Assembly (NCBI GenBank): GCA_907163375.1
Contig: CAJQUW010001694.1
Span: 372,001-436,000, forward strand
DNA length: 64,000 bases
Direction: 5' to 3'
Origin: Prostheceraeus crozeri
Lineage: Eukaryota; Platyhelminthes; Polycladida; Euryleptidae
The position numbers and the translations under genes are program-made. This document shows, piece after piece, positions 33,201-42,569 of the stretch (within the stretch, counting starts at the first letter, position 1; each line of letters begins with the position of its first letter). Below the pieces are notes generated by a model that was not told the origin of the DNA, ran no database searches, and saw only the letters and a list, made by a program, of their open reading frames with translations.

Positions 33201-34624
33201 TAGTAACATCGCGAGTGTTACTTTTCTTAGATAGGAACTGAATTTTGAAGTCTTGAATTCCATTGATCGGATGTTTGGACCGGTGCTGGGCTAGGGCACT
33301 GTTATGTGTTGTTTTTAATTTAAACAGTGCCCTTGCCCAGTACCGGTCCAAACATCCGATCAATGGAATTCAAGACTTCAAAATTCAGTTCCTATCTAAG
33401 AAAAGTAAGACTCGCGATGTTACTATTGAAGAAAGCAAGTGTATCAGAGCTAATAAGCCGGAAATCAATCGGAAGTACGAAATCAAGTGTTATCCATTGA
33501 TCGCTTCTACTACGTAGTTATCTGATGTTAAATCTGTTCACTTTCGATTCTTAAGGGAAAGGTTGAATGTATGACCTGCCACTTACCATCGCACCTTGAA
33601 GGCCAAAGGCCGAAGTACAGTGCAACTTCAGTGCACTTCAGTGTAATCTTTATTTTAAATAGATCAGAAAAAATACACTGGTACGGAGGCACCAAGTAAC
33701 TTGGTTTTTTCTTTTTATCAATGGATTTGAACCTCCTGATAAATTTGATCAATTATATAATAAAAGCATTTTACTTTTGAATGCGCATGGATACGGATTC
33801 TTCCATGTGTCATGTGAACGAAATACTGGATTCTGTAGGGGCACAGGCTCGAACATGGGCAGATGAGAATGCTTGCAAACTATCCGATAAAACTCTAAAA
33901 TCTACAATAGATAGAATTGATTGCCTGGAAGACAGTACGAATGAAATCGGCGAATCGTGTCATGATCCATCCTCACAAGTGGGCACCACCAGTAGAGACA
34001 GAAACAGTAGTATTGCTAATGACAACAATTTTTCTGCTAGCACTTTGCTAGCAATGCTCCCTAAATGTGTCTTGTCATCTGCAAAACGGGCAGGTAGAAA
34101 CAATTTTCATCGGATTAATATCATCAGTCTTTGTGAGCGATGGATATCAGGAGATTACGTCACACTATGGGTAGAAGCTTGTCGTAATGCTAGGATTGCA
34201 AAGACAGGTGAGAACACATCAAGAAGTAAGGCATCAGAGGAATCTGTTCGTCAACACGCAAGATCCGCAGCTATTGATTTCGCTGAAGACGGCCTTTACG
34301 GGAAAGCTTGTAGAGTGTTATCTTCTCAAGGAATTGCACCTAATACAACTGAAACGCGGAAATTGGCCTAGAATGCCAGAGGTCGGTGGTTCAAATCCAC
34401 CAAGACGCGCAGCTATTTTCCGTCTGTTAAAATTATCATTACCGCTTTCTTTGAATACTTGTGTGGACTAAGTCCCCGTTTCAAAGTATAATGCTGGCTT
34501 TGAATTACTGATAACTTGCTTCAGTAGTTTGGCTTGACGGTTAATGCTATGTTGTCTTGGAGGATGAAGCTATCGGATTCTCTTACGCGGGTTCTTCAAT
34601 TGAGGACTTATGTCGTTCTGTCGC

Positions 34625-34696
34625 TCGTCGATAGCTCAGTTGGTAGAGCGTTGGCCTAGAATGCCAGAGGTCGGTGGTTCAAATCCACCAAGACGC
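34625..34696 (+). tRNA. tRNA-like sequence, unit 1
   Basis: The 72 nt fold as a class I tRNA. The D stem is GCTC/GAGC, and the anticodon stem is TTGGC/GCCAG with loop CTAGAAT (anticodon AGA). The variable loop is 5 nt, and the T stem is GGTGG/CCACC with loop TTCAAAT. The A box TAGCTCAGTTGG and B box GGTTCAAATCC are near perfect. The acceptor stem pairs at only 4 of 7 positions (TCGTCGA with AAGACGC). AGA would mean serine, but serine tRNAs have a long variable arm, so the identity is doubtful. A TTTT at about 12 nt downstream could end pol III transcription. Confidence 0.5.
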
Positions 34697-34912
34697 GCAG
34701 CTATTTTCCGTCTGTTAAAATTATCATTGCAGCTTTCTTTGAATACTTGTGTGGACTAAGTCCCCGTTTCAAAGTATAATGCTGGCTTTGAATTACTGAT
34801 AACTTGCTTCAGTAGTTTGGCTTGACGGTTAATGCTATGTTGTCTTGGAGGATGAAGCTATCGGATTCTCTTACGCGGGTTCTTCAATTGAGGACTTATG
34901 TCGTTCTGTCGC

Positions 34913-34984
34913 TCGTCGATAGCTCAGTTGGTAGAGCGTTGGCCTAGAATGCCAGAGGTCGGTGGTTCAAATCCACCAAGACGC
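34913..34984 (+). tRNA. tRNA-like sequence, unit 2
   Basis: Identical in its 72 nt to unit 1, including the mismatched acceptor stem and the TTTT downstream. Confidence 0.5.
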
Positions 34985-35200
34985 GCAGCTATTTTCCGTC
35001 TGTTAAAATTATCATTGCAGCTTTCTTTGAATACTTGTGTGGACTAAGTCCCCGTTTCAAAGTATAATGCTGGCTTTGAATTACTGATAACTTGCTTCAG
35101 TAGTTTGGCTTGACGGTTAATGCTATGTTGTCTTGGAGGATGAAGCTATCGGATTCTCTTACGCGGGTTCTTCAATTGAGGACTTATGTCGTTCTGTCGC

Positions 35201-35272
35201 TCGTCGATAGCTCAGTTGGTAGAGCGTTGGCCTAGAATGCCAGAGGTCGGTGGTTCAAATCCACCAAGACGC
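35201..35272 (+). tRNA. tRNA-like sequence, unit 3
   Basis: Identical in its 72 nt to unit 1. The spacer after it reads ATTACAG where units 1 and 2 read ATTGCAG. Confidence 0.5.
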
Positions 35273-35488
35273 GCAGCTATTTTCCGTCTGTTAAAATTAT
35301 CATTACAGCTTTCTTTGAATACTTGTGTGGACTAAGTCCCCGTTTCAAAGTATAATGCTGGCTTTGAATTACTGATAACTTGCTTCAGTAGTTTGGCTTG
35401 ACGGTTAATGCTATGTTGTCTTGGAGGATGAAGCTATCGGATTCTCTTACGCGGGTTCTTCAATTGAGGACTTATGTCGTTCTGTCGC

Positions 35489-35560
35489 TCGTCGATAGCT
35501 CAGTTGGTAGAGCGTTGGCCTAGAATGCCAGAGGTCGGTGGTTCAAATCCACCAAGACGC
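35489..35560 (+). tRNA. tRNA-like sequence, unit 4
   Basis: Identical in its 72 nt to unit 1. The spacer that follows has one more base change (CTTACGTCG for CTTATGTCG). Confidence 0.5.
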
Positions 35561-35776
35561 GCAGCTATTTTCCGTCTGTTAAAATTATCATTACAGCTTT
35601 CTTTGAATACTTGTGTGGACTAAGTCCCCGTTTCAAAGTATAATGCTGGCTTTGAATTACTGATAACTTGCTTCAGTAGTTTGGCTTGACGGTTAATGCT
35701 ATGTTGTCTTGGAGGATGAAGCTATCGGATTCTCTTACGCGGGTTCTTCAATTGAGGACTTACGTCGTTCTGTCGC

Positions 35777-35848
35777 TCGTCGATAGCTCAGTTGGTAGAG
35801 CGTTGGCCTAGAATGCCAGAGGTCGGTGGTTCAAATCCACCAAGACGC
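35777..35848 (+). tRNA. tRNA-like sequence, unit 5 (spacer cut off)
   Basis: The complete 72-nt copy; its spacer stops after 26 bp, where the LINE frame resumes. The TTTT stop signal is still included. Confidence 0.5.
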
Positions 35849-37195
35849 GCAGCTATTTTCCGTCTGTTAAAATTAGAAAGCAAACATCCAGTGAGCGACC
35901 CACCATGCATTTCTCCATCCAACACTTCGCCAGAACAACTCCCAGGCAATGTCGATATCAAGGCCATTCTGCAGTCTTTCCCACAAGATACAGCTTGTGG
36001 TCCGTCAGGGCTTAGAATTGCCCATTTACTGGAAGGATGCTCAACGATGACACCGGTAAGATTGGAAACCACGATCCATCGCTTTGTGAATATTATTTTT
36101 GTCTGACCAAGCATGCAAAGACGCTGCTCCTTTCTATGCAGGAGCAAGTTTAACTGCTTTAAAGAAAACCACATACGCCACTAGATTTTCGCCCTATAGC
36201 TGTTGGAGAAGTGCTGAGGCGCCTTACTGGAAAATGCATCTGTAAAATGGCATCCGAGAAACCGAAAGACATATTTCATCTTCCTCAATTCGGTGTTTCT
36301 TGCTCAGGTGGAGCAGAACAAGTTGTTCACAAGATGCGAGATATTCTGCAGAGCCATTGGGACGACGAGGATTTTGTGTTGCTGAAAATTGATATTTTCA
36401 ACGCTTTCAATTCCGTATCTAGACAAGCAGTGATGGATGAAGTTTGCGATCAGCTTCCGAGTCTACTACCTTGGGTGGCCAGGTGTTATGAGAAGCATCC
36501 TCGATTGTGGCATGTAACTGGACCTCTCAATTCCGCTACTTGAGTACAACAAGGTGATGCGCTTGGGTGGCTGTTATTTTCCTTGGTTGTTCATCGTCTA
36601 GTTCTTTCCCTCAATACCATACCCGGTCTTCGTGACAATATCTGGTATTTGGACGATGGCATTCTCTGTGGAACCCAGCAAGCTATCGCCGATAGTCTTG
36701 CTGCCATCCAGGACTCAACTGTTTGGTCAGGCTTACAAATCAACCTTAAAAATGTGAGGTTTCAGTCGCAACCCATTGCAGTCCTTACCTGCTTCAATTG
36801 TGAGAAGCAGTAAACCCAATGTAGAAGTTTTTGGTGCTCCGATTGGCAGTGAAGAGTTTTGCGCAGATTTTTTGACCAAGAAGCGACTATCGTCTTCATT
36901 TCTCCTAAAAGAGATTGCATGATCCACAAATTTCAATAAAATTTCTGGGTGTATGCAGTGGCTTCTGTGAATTTGATTACATCGCTCGTTGCTGTCCTCC
37001 CACGTCAATTTCCAACGTTGTGTCTAAATTTGACTCAGATGTGATGCGGTGCCTAGAAGATTCTGTAGGTATTCAACTTACAGAGAGAGAGCTAGACAAC
37101 AAGCTGAGCTGAGCCTTAACTGTGGTGGATAGGGTTTGCGCTCTGTAAGCAAACATGCTTCAGCAGCCTACTTGTCATCTCTTATCAGTGCATGC

Positions 37196-37754
37196 CACAA
37201 TTAGATTCATCTGCGCGCGCTTCGGTTTCCTAGAAAGGAAGAATCATATCTAACCTTAATATTGAAATGGCACATCACAGAATTAGACAACGTGCTCCTT
37301 CTCGAATGGATAATTCGTGTATCATTTGCTATTGGAAATGGCAAACAATAAGCTGTCAGCAGAGGACATCAGAGCCAGTAAGAGATGCGTGCGTGCTGTG
37401 ACATCACTTCGCACACACCAAAACACACATCGTCTGGTAACATTCGATTCAGTGTATGCACTATGTAGTGAGGACTGGCTGAGAAGACGATGGTGAAATC
37501 ATCAAGTGAACTAATTTTCGAACGCTTGCTACTTTTTTTAATAATGATCGGAAGGGCCAACATCATGGAGAAAACTTGTGCGCAATTATCTGAATTCTAC
37601 GAATCCGCAAGCGACGCACAACTTTTTTTCCTATCTCTGTAAGGCATAAGGAATTTCTTTTTGCCCACTTAATAAGTTCCTCGATGTGCCGCAATTTCGT
37701 ATTAAGCACACTTCTAGCAAACCGAAGCAGATAAGCAAAATATTTAATTCTGTG
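37196..37754. mobile_element. hAT-type MITE, copy 2
   Basis: Same family and orientation as 12280-12872, starting CACAATTAG and ending TAATTCTGTG. It is flanked by GTGCATGC (37188-37195) and GTACATGC (37755-37762), an 8-bp duplication with one mismatch. It lies in the LINE coding region. Removing it and one duplication restores a continuous LINE reading (LISACSTSAHKS), which confirms the boundaries. Confidence 0.85.
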
Positions 37755-37874
37755 GTACATGCTCTACATCTGCACATAAGAGTGAAGCGATGCAACATTT
37801 CAATAGACAAGTTGAATATTGGGACCAAATAAAAGTGGAGGATATTCCAGGCAGCTGTGGCATACAGAAATTTA

Positions 37875-38322
37875 TCTTATATATAAAATGCAAAACGCCG
37901 ACAAACTCCTCCTAAACCATGAAACTTTACGCCAATATGATACTACCATTTAATAGAACAAAAAATTTGTAGTTAAAACCGCCCGGTCTCATTTCTCTAA
38001 GTATCATAATTACAGAGAAAAGTAGACTTTTGTGTAAATTTTTACCGAAAAAATATTAATTACACAAGTAACTACATTAAATTTACAAATGAACTCCTCA
38101 TTTGCTTTAAAAAAATTGGCTCGCTAGACATGCGTCTCATTGATTCTAATGTTTCACGACGGATTCAGCAACAGCCAATGAGAACGCGATCTAAATGGTA
38201 AGACAGCCAATCAGTGTAGGCGAATGAGTTGGTAAACTTGGTATGCAACAATGTAAATAGCACTGTCTTAATTTAACATACTTATGCATATAAATCCTGG
38301 GCGAAGTCCGGGGCCTTACTAG
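37875..38322 (+). mobile_element. non-autonomous Helitron
   Basis: A 448-bp insertion starts TCTTATATATAAAATGC and ends CTGGGCGAAGTCCGGGG (a short hairpin) followed by CTTACTAG. It is flanked by A on the left and T on the right, with no duplication. A TC start, a 3' hairpin near a CTRR end and insertion between A and T are the Helitron signature. It lies in the LINE between the EDIPGSCG and KKIDKRQYDEL segments. No Rep/helicase is encoded. Confidence 0.85.
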
Positions 38323-39095
38323 TCTAAGAAGATTGACAAGCGGCAGTATGATGAATTATTATCAAATTCTTTATCAACTGGTGATCGAGCTCCTCTGCTT
38401 TCGATTTCATCGTTACAAGCTTCAGGCTAGTTATCGGCCACTCCTAGTCCAACGACTTGAACCAAATAAGGTTCAAATATTGGTGAAGCTACGTCTGGGA
38501 CTTTCAATCACTGAGGAAGACATAACGTGTCCAAAGTGCCCAGAAAAATTAATGGACAATTTTGGTTACCACGGATTAACTTGCAAACGCGAACCAAATG
38601 TTGTGCGACGTCACAACGAGATCCGGAACATCATTTGTGGTCTTTGCCGTCAAGCATCTTTGAATCCGCTTTTAGAGCAAGGTGCTGGATTGGACAACTC
38701 TCGGAAGCTCTCCTACAGACATTTTGGTGCCATCTTGGTCTCTCGGACAGGATGCTGCACTTGACATCACAATTGTACACCCGCTGAAGCCCACTATCAT
38801 TGATGAAGCGAGTGCGAATGGTGATGTCTGCCTCCAAGCGGCCTTGAAGAGACAGCTTATCGAAAATGGACCGAAATTTGTAGGCAGTCAGAATGAAAAA
38901 GAATATGAATTTATGTTATAAATTAATTCGGCAAATGATTAACAATTAAGTGAGCTAATACATAGCAGGGTGGCCAAGTGGTCACTACTTTAGTGACCAG
39001 TCACTGATTAATCACTATTTTTTCAAACGGCCATTATTTCAGCATGTCAGCATGTTCATAGGCGTGCAATACCATCGTCAAGTCAAGGAAGCATC

Positions 39096-41703
39096 GTGGC
39101 TGCATTTTCGGGAGGTGTCACATTGTCTGATGGGAAAGCTAAAGCTACCTTTCTTCATGTTCTCAAACTGGTTCTTGAAGGTTCGTCATTTCGGTCTTTA
39201 GATCCGACATGTGGCAAAAGACAACTCTACAAAAAGATGTTTCCCGACTCAAAGTATTCAGATATCAGATGTGGAAATACGAAGGCCGATTATTTAGTTA
39301 CATTTTCTATTGCTGTTTGGGTGAAGATGCACAACATCTCTGCATTCCGGAATCAAATGTTTGGGATATTCGTTGACGAGAGTACATACAATAATAAAGC
39401 AAGATTGGAATTCTGGATCGCTTCCATGGAAGACGGTAAAAGAAAGCTGACATACTTGAAAACTATTGAGCTCGAAGCGGACATAGATCTTAATGACTTC
39501 CTATAAAATGAGAAGATTCAGAAGTTGAAAGACGTGCATCATGCAAATTCTGACACAATTCTGCAAAAAAACAATAGCGGTGTTCGAAGAATACTTCCTT
39601 TATTTTGAAAATTTGTTGTATTTTATGTCTGATAATTGTTCAACAATGCGCGGGAGAAAAGCCGGTGTTGCTCAAAAGTTACTGGAAATTTCTCCAAATA
39701 GTATAGCAGTTCCCAGTTGCCTATCTCATCAGTGCCATCTTGTTCAGAAATCTCAATTTAGAAATGATAGAAAGGATGATAGCAGCAGAATCCTGACGAC
39801 CATCTTGCGGTATCTGGAACTTCTTATCGATTGCTTAATAAGTAAACCGAAAGCGCGCATTATACTCAAGCAAGTGGATGACATGCTCAACCTGAATAAA
39901 ATCAGCAGCTACAACACAACGCGCTGTCTGGACTTCTGTACGTCTCTGCAGTCAGTAAGAAAGAATTTCCCTCTAATAAAGAAATAAGTTGAGATTGGAA
40001 ACAACAACGAGTTGAAATCTATGATTGTCCAAGAAAATTTGGAAATTCATATAGATTTCTGCTTGACTCAGACTAAGCCACTACTCCCTGTGAAAATTAT
40101 CACAAGGAAAAGAAGTTGCTTACTTCTCCTTTCTCTTGGTTTTGTTGGAGACCATCTCGCAGGTTCTTTCTCCATGTGGTCATTTATTGCAATTGGATCC
40201 GAAGAACTATATTAACCAACCGTTCGAATGCTCAAACAAAGAAAAGAAACCCAAAACCTTCATCAATAAAAATGAAGATCTATGTTGCACACAAAGCAAT
40301 TTCCGAGTTTCCGCCCGATTGAACGCTCTTGAAGCATTCGAAATTTCCCTGAGGCGTCAAGTATGGTATCAATGCAATTCATTTCAATTGTCATCACTGC
40401 TCCAGCTCTTCAGCGAGTTTCTATGTAGCGATGCACTCGTACATTATCTACATGTAAATGAAAGAAATGGATGCTCATGATTACAATGGACTGAGATCAC
40501 TTGCTGAAGTATTGAAGTGTTCTGTCATAGATTCACGCGATGAACTTGCAGGCCTTCTGAATATATCTGGCGATATACCGTATTTCTTTGAATATGAGAC
40601 GCCCTCGAATAAGAGACGCATCCGTGAGAGGAAAAAATTTAATAAGAGACGCATGTACAAAAAATAGGCTGCTATAGACATATTACATGCAGGCTATTGT
40701 AATGTGGTAGCTGCATCCGCCTGAGCGATTATTAGGCCTACTTATCTTAGTAAAATAAGTCAGTCTACTAGTAAATACCGGGTATCATGACCAACATTGT
40801 ATAATATATAAGGCTTCTTGTTGTTGTACATGCAGTACATGCATGTTGTACATACGTACATGCAGGCCTATTTAAGGTTACTTCATCTACCATTTAAGGA
40901 GACATTATACGGTAGCTTCCTTTGCATTTGGAGTCATGTACCGGTCGGTAACTTTTGCTGTAAGTACTACTTGATTATCGGTATTTTCGTTTCGGTAAAT
41001 TCAGATCTAGTCTACATGTATAGTGGCCAACATGTACTTGTATATGAATGTATTAGATGGTCTACAAGATATCCTACTACAAACCATAAAACTCCTTTCA
41101 TTTCCAAAATATCTGAATTATGATAAAGCGTATATATGTAAGAAAAATTACTGGCGAAATTTGCCCATGACATAGGCCTAAGTGAGGAATGCAAAGGTTA
41201 CCTAAGAGAATAGTAGCAAAAAACTAAGACATCTTTTTCTAATGAAAGAATGAAAACTTGAACATTTGATAAATAAGAGACGCCCCTGAATAAGAGACGC
41301 ATCAATCAGGGATCTGAAAAAAATAAGAGACGCGTCTCTTATTCAAAGAAATACGGTATTTCTGCATGATCTTTGGAATTCTGATGCCTTCTCTGCAAAC
41401 CCAAATCTGAAAAGATTGATTCAATGCTACCTGCTGCTTACACCACCCAACATGATTGTGGAACAGGGGTTTTCGCAAATGAAAGCCATTGAGTCATTTC
41501 ACTCAAACGGAATGAGCTCTGATCTGTATGATGGGTGCAGATTGATAAGGGATTTTTTTGATGGAGACACATTCGAAAATTTTGAACCGGACGATGATCT
41601 TGTGCATCGAATTAAACAAGGAGGAACGGAATACGAAAATCTCATCAATCAAAAGCTTCTGCCGCTAAGCGGAAGGAAAGTCGAGCGAGCGAAATCCGAC
41701 TAG
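39096..41703 (+). pseudogene. hAT-like transposase, broken and interrupted by a MITE
   Basis: Pieces in several frames cover the protein. 39096-39506 has KKMFPDSKYSDIRCGNTKADYL and FGIFVDESTYN. 39541-39987 has FMSDNCSTMRGRK and SCLSHQCHLV, which resemble the Asp and His positions of the hAT core. 40136-40480 and 40458-40577 follow, and then, after the MITE, 41359-41703 has IVEQGFSQMKAIES, like the hAT C-terminal dimerisation motif. The reading then continues in another frame as a coiled-coil tail rich in K, E and Q (about 41710-41870). Several frameshifts and stops show it is dead. Confidence 0.7.
40578..41356. mobile_element. TA-flanked MITE (CCGTATTTCTTTGAATA ends)
   Basis: A 779-bp element starts CCGTATTTCTTTGAATA and ends TATTCAAAGAAATACGG, with TA at 40576-40577 and 41357-41358. 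Subterminal AATAAGAGACGC repeats occur at both ends in inverted order. TA duplication places it with Tc1/mariner-type MITEs. It splits the hAT-like transposase. Confidence 0.85.
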
Positions 41704-42423
41704 AAATCGGAATTTTCAAGCAAAAACTACGAAGCAAATAACATCTGAACTGAAGGGCGTTGATAATGAACTGCAGGAAACTGAAGCGGCATTGGAAAAA
41801 TTTAAGTCAAGGAAGTGCAAGCTGCAGGAAGAAAAACCAAGCGGTAGTCGACTGACTTGACGAAAACTCCTCAGTAATTGATAAATGGTTCAAGAAATGA
41901 GTTTTGACTTCAAAAACGGATTTCTTCATGTATTTGTACAAAGTTTTGTTATACATTTATGCAGGTACTTATCATGATAAAATTATGTTTGATATACTAG
42001 AAAATTAGTTTTAAATTACAAGCACCAACCGAGATTGGAGGGCCGAAAAAATCGTTTATGCAATCTGGCTTACTCAAAAAGTTGAATGTTGCTAAGGTGA
42101 GAAATTGGTCACTATCTTTTGTGATTGACCACCCTGAGTATGTCAATACATCGACATTATACATCATACTAGCCTAGCTGAATTGAAATCCATGCCTTGA
42201 AATCGTTAAGCTCAGCATTATTTATCACAATTCAAACATAACGACCAAGTGAATAATGATAGAATTGAATTTCGACGGGTGAACCTGTGACTTGAACGTC
42301 ATTTGCCCAAAACGACAATCACTAAGCAATCGAAGCAGTTGATGCTCACTTACTGACTCTAGTTGATTTGGTAACAGATGCATTTCTTACATGCTTGCTG
42401 AAATTCCAATCGTTTATTTTCAG

Positions 42424-42569
42424 GAAAAAGCACTGTCACAATTGAGGAGCATTTATGACAAAACTGTGATGTTGGGTTATCGACTGGATTTAATTTTTCA
42501 CCAGATTCGAATTGGATTCTTTTTCATGGACAGAGATTTGATAACAAGGAATATTGAAAAAGCTCAGAG
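42424..42569 (+). CDS. PSMD6: 26S proteasome regulatory subunit 6 (Rpn7), internal exon
   Basis: This exon encodes [20 protein letters not shown] and then [20 protein letters not shown], matching the helical repeat region that precedes the PCI domain (human [21 protein letters not shown]). The acceptor TTTTCAG ends at 42423 and the donor GTAAAC starts at 42570. It follows the 15791-15996 exon in phase 0 across a 26.4-kb intron. It ends with two bases of a codon (phase 2), as needed by the exon at 51352. Confidence 0.95.

Larger units (their letters stand above)
30900..33723. repeat. 810-bp palindrome split by a Tigger insertion
   Basis: The left arm (30900-31189, continuing 33203-33300) is the reverse complement of the right arm (about 33318-33723), with a loop of about 20 bp near 33300-33320. 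A Tigger element sits in the left arm at a TA. The right arm keeps the matching uninterrupted site. Without Tigger the palindrome is about 810 bp. The 12-mer AATAAAAGCATT occurs at 30888-30899 and 33759-33770 and may be a target duplication of a foldback-type element. Confidence 0.8.
34363..35874 (+). repeat. tandem array of 288-bp units, each with a tRNA-like gene (5.25 copies)
   Basis: Full units begin at 34625, 34913, 35201, 35489 and 35777 (exact 288-bp period), with a leading partial copy from 34363 and a last copy cut at 35874. Copies are about 99 percent identical; the clearest difference is ATTGCAG, ATTACAG or ATTACCG in the spacer. The first copy starts at position 27 of the tRNA-like part. 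The array interrupts the LINE frame between CGGAAATT and AGAAAGC without loss of coding bases. An AAATT motif at both junctions could be a short duplication or microhomology. Confidence 0.95.
33781..38921 (+). pseudogene. LINE with restriction-like endonuclease (R2/NeSL/Utopia-like architecture), split by three insertions
   Basis: Segments in order: 33781-34371 (N-terminal region, ending ACRVLSSQGIAPNTTETRKL), 35875-37195 (RT: SFPQDTACGPSGLRIAHL, VGEVLRRLTGK, KIDIFNAFNSVSR, VQQGDALGW, and a YLDD active site in WYLDDGILCG), 37763-37874, and 38323-38921. The last segment has a zinc motif CPKCPEKLMDNFGYHGLTC followed by RHNEIRN, and then DILVPSWSLGQDAALDITIV. The latter looks like the PD-(D/E)XK endonuclease that ends R2-type LINEs. 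The frame has several frameshifts and at least one stop (36541), and three insertions: a tRNA-like array, a MITE and a Helitron. I recognise the RT family from sponge and coral proteins; its clade name is uncertain. Confidence 0.75.
38966..42136 (+). mobile_element. hAT-like transposon (CAGGGTGGCCA ends)
   Basis: The left end is CAGGGTGGCCAAGTGGTCAC and the right end, in complement, is CAGGGTGGTCAATCACAAAA. Inside is a decayed transposase in the same broad family as those at 53235 and 55113 (MFPDSK and a CGxTKxxYL motif). No target duplication is clear (left flank ACATAG, right flank AGTATG). A TA-flanked MITE at 40578-41356 is nested within. Confidence 0.7.

Noticed and set aside
34625-35848. 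Calling the five units functional tRNA-Ser(AGA) genes
   Set aside because: Serine tRNAs need a long variable arm, and here it has 5 nt. The acceptor stem pairs at only 4 of 7 positions. They are reported as tRNA-like.
35788-36174. 128-codon minus-strand frame across the array junction and LINE
   Set aside because: It reads antisense through the tRNA-like unit and RT coding sequence; no domain is present.
38960-42142. 6-bp target duplication for the 38966-42136 element
   Set aside because: Flanks ACATAG and AGTATG do not match, so this element was not counted with the 6-bp group.
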